Positions 1-5,829 of a DNA stretch of 12,099 nucleotides are shown piece after piece. The notes below the pieces were generated by a model, which was given only the letters and a program-made list of their open reading frames with translations, ran no database searches and had not been told where the DNA came from. How positions within the stretch are numbered: the first letter of the stretch is position 1; each line of letters opens with the position of its first letter. Both the position numbers and the translations under genes were made by a program. This DNA comes from Gemmatimonadota bacterium (GTDB lineage: Bacteria > Gemmatimonadota > Gemmatimonadetes > Gemmatimonadales > GWC2-71-9). The stretch is from the NCBI GenBank assembly GCA_003220905.1, contig QHTS01000192.1, positions 1 through 12,099 on the forward strand. The letters are read 5' to 3'.

Positions 1-110
1 TCGCTCGCCCGATAGACGGCCTGCTCGGCACTATAGGCGACGCCGCCCTTGGGAACGGGGACGCCGAAGCCCGAGAGCAGCTCCTTGGCCTGGTACTCGT
101 GGATGTCCAC
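1..110 (-). CDS. mtkA: Malate-CoA ligase (malate thiokinase) beta subunit, N-terminal fragment
   Basis: The beta subunit of malate-CoA ligase works with an alpha subunit to make malyl-CoA from malate, CoA and ATP. Only 36 codons are visible before the left edge. They begin at a GTG and read VDIHEYQAKELL, then a GVPVPKGGVA segment. This is the hallmark start of the ATP-grasp beta subunit shared by succinyl-CoA synthetase (SucC) and MtkA, and as I remember the methylotroph MtkA N-terminus it is closer to that than to typical SucC. A Shine-Dalgarno run GAGGGGG lies at the very end of the upstream mcl gene, and only 3 nt separate the mcl TAA from this GTG, so the genes are surely co-transcribed. 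Assignment as MtkA rather than SucC rests mainly on the sgaA-mcl context. The rest of the gene, and probably mtkB, lies outside the window. Confidence 0.82.
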   Translation of the reverse strand, partial: MDIHEYQAKELLSGFGVPVPKGGVAYSAEQAVYRAS

Positions 111-113
111 GGG

Positions 114-1088
114 TTACCCCCTCGTCGTGGCCAGCGCCGGCGCGCCCGCGGTGCGGGCGGCGATGGCGGCGGCGATCGCAACGATGTTCTGGGCCATCCG
201 GGCCGAAGCGGCATCGATCATGCGACCGTCCAGCTGGGCGGCGCCGCGGCCGGCGCGCGCCGCCTCGTCGAGTGCGAGCAGGATGCGGCGCGCGCGTTCC
301 ACTTCCGCCGGCGGGGGCGTGAACACTTCGTTGGCCAGCGCGATCTGGGACGGGTGAATGGCCCATTTGCCTTCGTAGCCGAGTGCCGCCGCGCGGCGCG
401 CCGCCGCGCGAAACCCGTCCGGGTCCTTGAAGTCGCCGTACGGGCCGTCGATGGCGCGTAGGCCGTAGGCCCGGCAGGCCGTCACCATCCGGGTGAGCGC
501 GGCGTGCCACTGGTCGCCGGGATAGTCGGGATTCAGGCCCCCGATGCTCACGGTGCGGGCGTGCAAGCTCGCGGCGAAGTCGGCGACGCCGAAGTGCATC
601 GCCTCGAGGCGGCGGCTGGCCTGGGCGATCGCCTCGACGTTCGCCATCCCCAGGGCCGTCTCGATCAGCACCTCGATCCCGATGCGATGCGGGATGCGGC
701 GGGCGGTTTCGATCTGGGTGAGCAGCGCGTCCACGAGATAGATGTCCGCCGGCACACCGACTTTCGGGACGAGCACGACGTCCAGCCTGTGCCCGGCCTG
801 CTCCACCACGTCCACCATGTCGCGATACATGTAGTGCGTGTCGATTCCGTTGATGCGCACCGACACCGTCTTGCCGCGAGCCTTCCAGTCGTGGTCGAGC
901 AGTCCGGCGACGACGTTCTTCCGGGCCTGCTCTTTGTCGGCGGGGGCGACGGCGTCCTCGAGGTCGAGGAAGACGTAGTCCGCCTCGCCGTCGAGCGCTT
1001 TCAGGAACAGCGCCGGCTGCGAGCCGGGGACCGCGAGCTCGCTGCGCTGGAGCCGTGGGTTTGCCGGCTCGTAGCGGGTGAGGCTCAT
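114..1088 (-). CDS. mcl: L-malyl-CoA lyase (HpcH/HpaI-CitE family)
   Basis: This enzyme cleaves L-malyl-CoA into glyoxylate and acetyl-CoA in the cytoplasm, with Mg2+; the reverse condensation is also possible. The 324-residue protein is full length and, from memory, very like the serine-cycle MclA of Methylobacterium. It shows RSELAVPGS near residue 16, FLDLEDAVAP at 40-49, VRING with Arg78, EVLIETALGMANVEAI at 139-154, FGVADFAAS at 167-174 and GKWAIHPSQI at 240-249. Glu143 and Asp170 are spaced as the metal-binding Glu/Asp pair of known malyl-CoA lyases, and the GKWAIHPSQI segment belongs to the CoA-binding part. Compared with my memory of MclA, the region around 187-196 (NPDYPGDQWH) is shorter. 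The ATG overlaps the sgaA TGA as ATGA, with GAGGG just upstream, so translation is coupled. Citrate-lyase beta-like paralogues are the main alternative, but the match and the neighbours argue against that. Confidence 0.93.
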   Translation of the reverse strand: MSLTRYEPANPRLQRSELAVPGSQPALFLKALDGEADYVFLDLEDAVAPADKEQARKNVVAGLLDHDWKARGKTVSVRINGIDTHYMYRDMVDVVEQAGHRLDVVLVPKVGVPADIYLVDALLTQIETARRIPHRIGIEVLIETALGMANVEAIAQASRRLEAMHFGVADFAASLHARTVSIGGLNPDYPGDQWHAALTRMVTACRAYGLRAIDGPYGDFKDPDGFRAAARRAAALGYEGKWAIHPSQIALANEVFTPPPAEVERARRILLALDEAARAGRGAAQLDGRMIDAASARMAQNIVAIAAAIAARTAGAPALATTRG

Positions 1089-2350
1089 GCCCTCACGGCG
1101 GCGCGGAACGATGGCTTCGCGCCGGGCGGCTGCTGTGCGTCGGGTGACTGTCCCGCCGCGGCGCGCGGCGCGAGTGGGGCGGCGGTGCCGCGGTAGTGCT
1201 CGGCGGCTGCAGCCACACCGGCGCCGGGCGCCACCTGGATGCCCACGTCGCGCAGTGCCATCTCCGCGCCGGCGATGGCGCCGAGCAGCATGAGCTCGTT
1301 CAGGTCACCGAGGTGACCGATCCGGAACAGCTTCCCCGCCAGCCGGGCGAGGCCGGCCCCGAGGGCCAGGTTGTAGCGCCGGAACGCCACGTCGATCACG
1401 TCGGCGCCGTTCGTGCCCTCGGGGACCATGATCGCGCTCACGGTGTCCGAGTACCACTTCGGAGCCTTCGCGCACAGCTTGAGGCCCCCCCCCCACGCCC
1501 GGACGGCGGCGCGTACCCCCTCCGCGAGCCGATGATGGCGCGCGAAAATGTTGTCGAGTCCCTGCTCGGCCATGATGTCGAGCGACTCGCGCAGGCCGTA
1601 CAGCAGCGGAATGGAAGGCGTGTAGGGGAAGTATCCCGTGGCGTTCGCCTTGATCATGTCCCCGAAGTCGAAGAAGACGCGCGGGCACTTGGCGTGCTCG
1701 CGGGCGGCGAGCGCCTTGGGGCTCGCGCACACCAGCCCCAGCCCCGCGGGCAGCATCAGTCCCTTTTGCGACCCGGTGATCGCCAGGTCTACCTTCCAAT
1801 CGTCCATGCGAAAGTCGATCGAGCCGATGGAGCTGACCCCGTCCACGTACAGCAGGGCGGGATGCTGCGCCGCGTCGATCGCGTTGCGGACGGCTCCGAC
1901 GTCGCTCGTCACGCCCGTCGCCGTCTCGTTGTGGACGATCAAGATCCCCTTGATCTCGTGCTGCTTGTCCTGCGACAGGATCTCCCCGATACGGTCGGAC
2001 GGCGCGCCCTCGCCCCACTCGACATCGATGATGTCCACACGCAGGCCATGACGCTGGGCGAGATCGATCCAGAGGTGGCTGAATTGCCCGTACCGCGGCG
2101 CCAGGACCCGGTCGCCCGGCGAGAGCGTGTTCACGAGCGCCGCTTCCCACCCGCCCGTGCCAGTCGCGGGGAAAACAAACGCCTGCCCCGTCGTCGTCTT
2201 GAAGACTTGGCGGAGATCGCGGAACAGTCCGGTGGTGAGCTCGGGGAACGCAGAGGAGCGGTGGTCCTCCATCGCGCGGTCCATGGCGCGGAGGATCCGC
2301 TCGGGCACGTTCGTCGGGCCGGGGACGAACAAGAAATTGCGGCCGGGCAT
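1085..2350 (-). CDS. sgaA: Serine-glyoxylate aminotransferase (PLP fold type I)
   Basis: The enzyme transfers the amino group of serine to glyoxylate, giving hydroxypyruvate and glycine, a central step of the serine cycle. The protein has 421 residues. It begins NFLFVPGPTNVPERIL, typical of the class V aminotransferase group that includes alanine/serine-glyoxylate aminotransferases. It has FPATGTGGWEAAL at 60-72, YVDGVSSIGS at 168-177 with cofactor-contacting Asp170, and ITGSQKGLMLPAG at 191-203, where Lys196 is the expected Schiff-base lysine. The ATG is preceded by GAGGA (2358-2362) at 7 nt. The catalytic part ends near residue 385, and the last roughly 35 residues are a Pro/Ala/Gln-rich tail beyond the family's usual length of about 400. 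A run of ten G (1485-1494 as C on the plus strand) encodes the Gly-Gly-Gly at 287-289 without breaking the frame. The gene is first of the sgaA-mcl-mtkA set. Confidence 0.93.
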   Translation of the reverse strand: MPGRNFLFVPGPTNVPERILRAMDRAMEDHRSSAFPELTTGLFRDLRQVFKTTTGQAFVFPATGTGGWEAALVNTLSPGDRVLAPRYGQFSHLWIDLAQRHGLRVDIIDVEWGEGAPSDRIGEILSQDKQHEIKGILIVHNETATGVTSDVGAVRNAIDAAQHPALLYVDGVSSIGSIDFRMDDWKVDLAITGSQKGLMLPAGLGLVCASPKALAAREHAKCPRVFFDFGDMIKANATGYFPYTPSIPLLYGLRESLDIMAEQGLDNIFARHHRLAEGVRAAVRAWGGGLKLCAKAPKWYSDTVSAIMVPEGTNGADVIDVAFRRYNLALGAGLARLAGKLFRIGHLGDLNELMLLGAIAGAEMALRDVGIQVAPGAGVAAAAEHYRGTAAPLAPRAAAGQSPDAQQPPGAKPSFRAAVRA

Positions 2351-2373
2351 AAAAACGTCCTCAACGAGAGGGG

Positions 2374-2394
2374 AAAAACAAAGCGAGAACCGCT
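2374..2394 (-). terminator. Weak hairpin plus T-rich tract between recQ and sgaA
   Basis: On the minus strand, 57 nt after the recQ stop, AGCG and CGCT can pair around a 5-nt loop, and the T-rich tract TTGTTTTT follows. With only four base pairs it would be a poor terminator for recQ. It lies inside what would be the sgaA leader. No better hairpin with a T-run is visible in the 97-nt gap, so recQ transcription may run on into sgaA. I see no convincing sgaA promoter here; a TTGCGG/TACCTT pair at 16-nt spacing is the best candidate and is weak. Confidence 0.22.
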
Positions 2395-2450
2395 AAGGTA
2401 TTCGGTGACCCCCGCCCCGCAACCCCTCGGATGGGTAGGGCCGAGCCCGC

Positions 2451-3635
2451 CTAAGTTGAGGGGCGCCAACTTCCTAGCCCGCAGACATCGCAACCACTGC
2501 ACGCCGCCCCCCGCTCCCCGAAATACGCGAGCAACGTGTTGCGGCGGCACGCCCGCCCCTCCACGTAGCGTCGCATGCCCGCTGCGGCGTCGCCCCACTC
2601 GAAGTCGGAGGGACGCCACACCATCACGCACTCCGAGCGGCCGCCATCCCGGCCGGCACGCCCCGCCTCCTGGTAATAGGCTTCGACGGTGCGCGGGGGC
2701 CCCCAATGCAGCACGCGGCGGACGTCCGGTTTGTCGATCCCCATGCCGAAGGCGCTGGTCGCGACCACCACCGGGGCGTGGTCGGCGAGAAAGGCGCGCA
2801 GCACGCGGTGTCGAGTACGCGCGCTGAGGCCCGCATGGTAGGGCGCTGCCCGTATGCCCATCCGCAACAGCGCGCGTGTGACCAGCTCGGTGAGCCGGCG
2901 CGTCGGCGTGTACACGATCACCGGCCCGTCCACCCCGCGGATCAGCTCCCGTATGCGGGTGAACCGCTCGCGGTCGTCCCGCACACGCTCGACGCGAAAC
3001 ACGAGATTCGGCCGATCGAACGACGTGACGACGATCTCCGCCTGCGGGATCCGGAGGACGCGCAGGATCTCGGCGCGAGTCTCCGGCGTGGCGCTTCCGG
3101 TGAGCGCGATGGTGACGGGATCACCGAGCAGGTAGCGGTATCGGTCGAGCCGCCGGTACACGGGGCGGAACTCGTTGCCCCACTCGACGATGCAGTGGGC
3201 TTCGTCGACGGCGAGGAGCGACACCTCCCGACCTGCGCGCGACAGCCGTCGCACCAGCGAGCCGAGCCGCTCGGGGGCGCAATAGAGGAGAGCGAGGCTC
3301 CCGGATAGGGCGGCATCGAGGATCGCCCGACGCTCACCCGCGGAGAGCAGGCTGTTCAGATACGCGGCCGGGATTGCCCGCCGCCGGAGCGCCGTCACCT
3401 GGTCCTGCATCAGCGAGATCAGCGGGGAGACGACCAGCGTGAGGCCCCGGGCCATCAGGGCTGGCAGCTGATAGCACAACGACTTCCCCGCCCCTGTGGG
3501 CAGTACCGCCAGAACGCTCCGGCCGGCGAGCAGAGGCCCGAGCACTTTGAGCTGGTGGACCCGAAATGACGCGTGGCCGAACCGCTCGCCCAGGAGCTCC
3601 CGTGCGCGCGACAGCCCGCCCGTGAAGGTCGCCAT
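2451..3635 (-). CDS. recQ: Short RecQ-family ATP-dependent DNA helicase
   Basis: A 3'-to-5' superfamily 2 DNA helicase used in recombination and repair. The 394 residues contain every core element: motif 0 (ERFGHASFRVHQ, 17-28), Walker A LPTGAGKS (45-52), SPLISLMQDQ (70-79), DEAH box with its aromatic-rich loop (DEAHCIVEWGNEFRPVY, 144-160), motif III TGSATP (179-184), VIVYTPTRR (239-247), and motif VI YQEAGRAGRDG (321-331). A RecQ zinc module follows with Cys363, Cys379, Cys382 and Cys385. The protein then stops, so the RQC winged-helix and HRDC domains of the roughly 600-residue E. coli type are missing. The loop reads IVEWGNEF where the family usually has ISQWGHDF. I chose the ATG at 3635 because an upstream TTG (3677) would start inside the terminator hairpin. 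No good Shine-Dalgarno precedes the ATG. The function is secure; the exact start is less so. Confidence 0.9.
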   Translation of the reverse strand: MATFTGGLSRARELLGERFGHASFRVHQLKVLGPLLAGRSVLAVLPTGAGKSLCYQLPALMARGLTLVVSPLISLMQDQVTALRRRAIPAAYLNSLLSAGERRAILDAALSGSLALLYCAPERLGSLVRRLSRAGREVSLLAVDEAHCIVEWGNEFRPVYRRLDRYRYLLGDPVTIALTGSATPETRAEILRVLRIPQAEIVVTSFDRPNLVFRVERVRDDRERFTRIRELIRGVDGPVIVYTPTRRLTELVTRALLRMGIRAAPYHAGLSARTRHRVLRAFLADHAPVVVATSAFGMGIDKPDVRRVLHWGPPRTVEAYYQEAGRAGRDGGRSECVMVWRPSDFEWGDAAAGMRRYVEGRACRRNTLLAYFGERGAACSGCDVCGLGSWRPST

Positions 3636-3641
3636 CGCCCC

Positions 3642-3675
3642 AAAAAAACGGGCCCCGGTGCCTTCACCGGAGCCC
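3642..3675 (-). terminator. Strong Rho-independent terminator after the zinc-ribbon gene, just before recQ
   Basis: On the minus strand GGGCTCCGGTG pairs with CACCGGGGCCC over 11 bp (one G-T pair) around the loop AAGG, and seven T follow after a single G. This is a classic intrinsic terminator for the groES-like/zinc-ribbon transcript. It ends only 6 nt before the recQ ATG, so it can also act on any transcript reaching recQ. A second perfect inverted repeat, CCACGC-GAC-GCGTGG (3679-3693), stands directly upstream of it. Confidence 0.85.
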
Positions 3676-3697
3676 AAACCACGCGACGCGTGGCTGA

Positions 3698-3703
3698 ATT
3701 ATG
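3698..3703 (-). promoter_or_regulatory. Possible -10 element for recQ upstream of the terminator
   Basis: CATAAT on the minus strand matches the sigma-70 -10 consensus at five of six positions and lies in an otherwise GC-rich gap. No clear -35 is seen at 16-18 nt. If used, transcription would begin near 3691, and the whole terminator hairpin would sit in the recQ leader as an attenuator. This is inference from one hexamer. Confidence 0.3.
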
Positions 3704-3721
3704 ACGGATGTCGGAGGAGTC

Positions 3722-4039
3722 TCACGCGTGATCCTGCCAGTCCACGCCGAAACTGTTGCCGCACTCGACGCATTTCACGTCTTTGGGCTGTCCCGATACG
3801 TGTTGTCGCTTGTGACAGCCGGGGCACACGAGATGGGGCTCATGCACCACGCTCCAGGCCTTCGGCCGATCCTTCCGGGTGTCCACATTCTCCCTGGGAA
3901 CGCGCACTTCGACCAGGTGCACGTCCAGCACGATCCAGGTCTTGCCGGCTTCTTCGACGATTCGGTACCACGCGCCCCGGCGCAGGCCTTCCTTTTCGGC
4001 GCGGTCGCCGCGACTCCGGGCCCATCCCATGTCGGCCAT
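3722..4039 (-). CDS. Small zinc-ribbon protein of unknown function
   Basis: I do not recognise this 105-residue protein. The N-terminal 20 residues are strongly charged. The middle (22-50) reads like a short beta-rich segment (GAWYRIVEEAGKTWIVLDVHLVEVRVPR). The C-terminal third holds CPGC (72-75) and CVEC (90-93) separated by 14 residues, the arrangement of a zinc ribbon. There is no signal peptide or membrane segment, so it should be cytoplasmic. The ATG follows the groES-like stop by 3 nt, with GGAG inside the end of that gene, so the two form one operon closed by the terminator downstream. The partnership with a GroES-like protein hints at a role near protein folding or quality control, but nothing in the sequence proves it. 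Nucleic-acid binding is equally possible for a zinc ribbon. Confidence 0.75.
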   Translation of the reverse strand: MADMGWARSRGDRAEKEGLRRGAWYRIVEEAGKTWIVLDVHLVEVRVPRENVDTRKDRPKAWSVVHEPHLVCPGCHKRQHVSGQPKDVKCVECGNSFGVDWQDHA

Positions 4040-4042
4040 GAC

Positions 4043-4423
4043 CTACTCCAGTTCCTCGGGGCTGCCCTCCCGCACCAGCACGAGGATTGCTGCCTGCGGG
4101 GCGACCAGATACTTCGTTCCCTCGAAGGTGATCTCCACGGCGGCCTTGCGGAAGAACAGGGCGTAGTCCCCAACCCGCGCCTGCATCGGCAGGTACTTGA
4201 CGTCGGGGCCGCGGATCTTCCAGGGCTCATCGTCCATGCTCGCCGGCTCGGTCATCGGCGTGCCCGGCCCGGTCGCCACGACCCGGCCGCCTTGCACCTG
4301 CCGGCTCTCGACCGCGGTTGGGGGGAGGTACAGACCGACGTTGGTGCGCTCCTCCCCCTCTTCGGGCGCGATGAGCACGCGGTCACCGACGACGATCAGG
4401 CGCTTGGGGGACTCGTCCGGCAT
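4043..4423 (-). CDS. Divergent GroES-family co-chaperonin-like protein
   Basis: The 126 residues follow the GroES (Cpn10) fold. VGDRVLIAPEEGEERTNVG (12-30) matches the first strand and mobile loop, GLYLPPTA (30-37) takes the place of the usual GIVLPDTA, and GGRVVATGPG (45-54) and VGDYALFFRKAAVEITFEG (84-102) match the core, followed by YLVAPQAAILVLV. It is about 30 residues longer than ordinary GroES. The extra length sits at roughly 56-80 (MTEPASMDDEPWKIRG and on), in the place of the roof loop. The GroEL-contacting hydrophobic tripeptide, normally Ile-Val-Leu, reads Leu-Tyr-Leu. No groEL is adjacent. I chose the ATG at 4423 because similarity starts just after it and a promoter lies directly upstream; the frame can be extended to 4606 but that part is unlike any GroES. 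It is probably a second, specialised copy beside a standard groESL elsewhere. Confidence 0.82.
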   Translation of the reverse strand: MPDESPKRLIVVGDRVLIAPEEGEERTNVGLYLPPTAVESRQVQGGRVVATGPGTPMTEPASMDDEPWKIRGPDVKYLPMQARVGDYALFFRKAAVEITFEGTKYLVAPQAAILVLVREGSPEELE

Positions 4424-4430
4424 GGGGTCC

Positions 4431-4439
4431 AGTATAGCA
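4431..4439 (-). promoter_or_regulatory. Extended -10 promoter giving an (almost) leaderless groES-like mRNA
   Basis: On the minus strand TGCTATACT is a TGn extended -10 with a five-of-six TATAAT match. Only 7 nt (GGACCCC) separate it from the ATG at 4423, so transcription would start at or within a base or two of the start codon. There is no Shine-Dalgarno sequence and no clear -35, as fits an extended -10 and leaderless translation. Confidence 0.65.
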
Positions 4440-4498
4440 CGTCCCGCGGTTAAGGGGCGGTGGAGACAGGCTGGGTGGGCCCCCCTGGGGCGGGAATG

Positions 4499-4512
4499 GT
4501 GATGTGGATCAC
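4499..4512. promoter_or_regulatory. CRP/FNR-like palindrome upstream of the membrane/VWA operon
   Basis: GTGA-TGTGGA-TCAC is a two-fold symmetric site with the GTGA-N6-TCAC core of CRP-family operators. It ends 9 bp before the TTGACA box at 4522. Its centre lies about 50 bp upstream of the predicted start of transcription, which is neither of the classic CRP activating positions, so repression or another family member is possible. CACGTG and GTGCAC palindromes overlap its right side (4510-4518). Confidence 0.4.
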
Positions 4513-4521
4513 GTGCACCGC

Positions 4522-4549
4522 TTGACAGGGCTGGGCGCCGCACTATTAA
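4522..4549 (+). promoter_or_regulatory. Sigma-70-type promoter of the membrane protein/VWA lipoprotein operon
   Basis: A perfect TTGACA (4522-4527) is followed after 16 bp by TATTAA (4544-4549), in one of the few AT-rich patches of this GC-rich region. The predicted start is near 4556, leaving a leader of about 56 nt that contains the perfect inverted repeat GCCGC-A-GCGGC (4559-4569) and a GAAGGGA ribosome binding site before the ATG at 4612. Confidence 0.65.
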
Positions 4550-4611
4550 TGCGCGCCTGCCGCAGCGGCTCCGCGGCCCCCATTCCTCGCCATTCGGAAG
4601 GGACAACAGAC

Positions 4612-5829
4612 ATGCAAAGCCCGGAGCAGTGGACCTCGATCCTGCAGACCGTGTGGGGCTGGCTCTGGGGAAGCCTCTCCGCGATCGTCAACTGGCAGGC
4701 CTACGTGTTCCGCCTGGTGCTCAGCGGGAATTCCTTTTGGGAGGTGGTGGGGAAAGTGCTGTTGCTCCTCTTCCCCACGTTCGTGCTGGTCGCCGGTGTG
4801 TGGGGCACGGTGGTCTCCCTCTACACGATCCCGTTCCGCCTCGGGCACAGCGCCCGTCTGCTGACGGCCCTGTTGATGTCGTGGTGGGATGCCGCTCGGA
4901 TGTGCTGGTTCTACTGGGTGGGCATGGCGCGCTTCGTCCTAGTGCTCGTGGGCTCGATCTGGGGATTGCTCAGGCTCGGCGCGGGGCTCATCTGGGGAAC
5001 CTTGAAAAGCCTGGTCATGTCGCCGTTTACTCTGCTCGATTCGACGTCGCGCCAGCCGGGCGTGCCGTGGATCGCCTTCACGCTGCTCATTTTCTGGTCG
5101 ATGATCGAGGCCACGATCTTCACGTTCACCCTGCGTCCCACGATGGCCGAGCTGCTGGCGGACCTGACCGGGTACGCGGTGAATCCCCTCATCCTCGTGG
5201 TGATCCTGTGGTTTTTCTTGTTCATCATCATTGGGGGCAGCTTCGCCTGCATCCAGGTGTTGAACGAGGCGATCAAGTCCCGATCGTTCGGGCAGATCGG
5301 CGCGATGGTCGGGGTCGAGATCACGGTGGCGTTGTTCGAGGTGCTGTTCCTGTACCGCGAGTTGATCGACGCTATCACCCCCTGGCTGGCCCAGCAGGGG
5401 ATCGAGCTCGGTGTGGTCGGCACCCTGGGCCTGGCATTCCTGGGTTGGACGGGGGTGCGTGGCATGACCTGGTTCCTGTTCGGCCGGTTTGGGACGCCTG
5501 CCCTGCTCGCCATCCTAGGACGCCAGGCGATGGAGGGACAACAGGGAGCCGCACGTCCGAGCCCTGCGGCGGACCTCGAGTTCTGGCGTGGGCCGATCAA
5601 CGCACTCAAGGCGGAGCACGAGTGGTTCAAAAAGGAGGCGCAGCACCTGGTGGAGCTGCTCACGCTCCCCGTGCTCCAGCTGGTGGCCGCCGGGTTCAAC
5701 TTCCTGGTCGTAGTGATCATGGGCAAGCCGCACTTCACGCTGCCGTTCCGGTCGCTGGACCAAGTGCTCCACAGCACGCCGATTTTCGCGACCGGCAAGA
5801 CCCACACGGTCGAGGGAGGTGGGTCGTGA
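4612..5829 (+). CDS. Multi-spanning membrane protein of unknown family, operon partner of a VWA lipoprotein
   Basis: I do not recognise this 405-residue protein. It has about seven hydrophobic stretches that look like membrane helices, near residues 43-70, 100-130, 152-176, 191-210, 230-250, 266-290 and 347-370. The N-terminal part is rich in Trp (four in the first 30 residues) and the segment at 113-132 is a glycine/tryptophan-rich helix. A polar stretch at 304-345 (with LEFWRGPINALKAEHEWFKKEAQH) forms the largest soluble loop. The C-terminus is short and ends in GGGS. There is no signal peptide apart from the first helix. The ATG at 4612 is preceded by GAAGGGA; an upstream in-frame ATG at 4504 would lie before the promoter. 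The stop overlaps the next start as GTGA, so the lipoprotein is made together with it. It could be a membrane platform for that lipoprotein, which is inference from linkage only. Confidence 0.82.
   Translation: MQSPEQWTSILQTVWGWLWGSLSAIVNWQAYVFRLVLSGNSFWEVVGKVLLLLFPTFVLVAGVWGTVVSLYTIPFRLGHSARLLTALLMSWWDAARMCWFYWVGMARFVLVLVGSIWGLLRLGAGLIWGTLKSLVMSPFTLLDSTSRQPGVPWIAFTLLIFWSMIEATIFTFTLRPTMAELLADLTGYAVNPLILVVILWFFLFIIIGGSFACIQVLNEAIKSRSFGQIGAMVGVEITVALFEVLFLYRELIDAITPWLAQQGIELGVVGTLGLAFLGWTGVRGMTWFLFGRFGTPALLAILGRQAMEGQQGAARPSPAADLEFWRGPINALKAEHEWFKKEAQHLVELLTLPVLQLVAAGFNFLVVVIMGKPHFTLPFRSLDQVLHSTPIFATGKTHTVEGGGS

Noticed and set aside
1196..2827. 543-codon open frame on the plus strand, antisense to sgaA and the end of recQ
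   Set aside because: It is a shadow of GC-rich codon use: Arg/Pro/His-rich composition, no domain, no ribosome site, and it runs through two clearly real genes and the gap between them.
3636..3677. TTG start for RecQ 14 codons upstream
   Set aside because: It lies just before the terminator stem, would translate through the hairpin and T-run, and adds residues not seen in RecQ.
3722..3731. Perfect 10-bp palindrome TCACGCGTGA overlapping the zinc-ribbon stop codon
   Set aside because: It is short and inside coding sequence in a GC-rich region, so it is likely by chance. No partner site was seen.
4424..4606. 61-residue N-terminal extension of the GroES-like protein
   Set aside because: It is unlike any GroES, overlaps the promoter, and would start beyond the divergent operon's -35 region.
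4629..5825. Upstream in-frame extension of the VWA lipoprotein gene through the membrane protein gene
   Set aside because: The sequence is an out-of-frame reading of the membrane protein. The GTG at 5826 has a perfect ribosome site and is followed by a proper lipoprotein signal.
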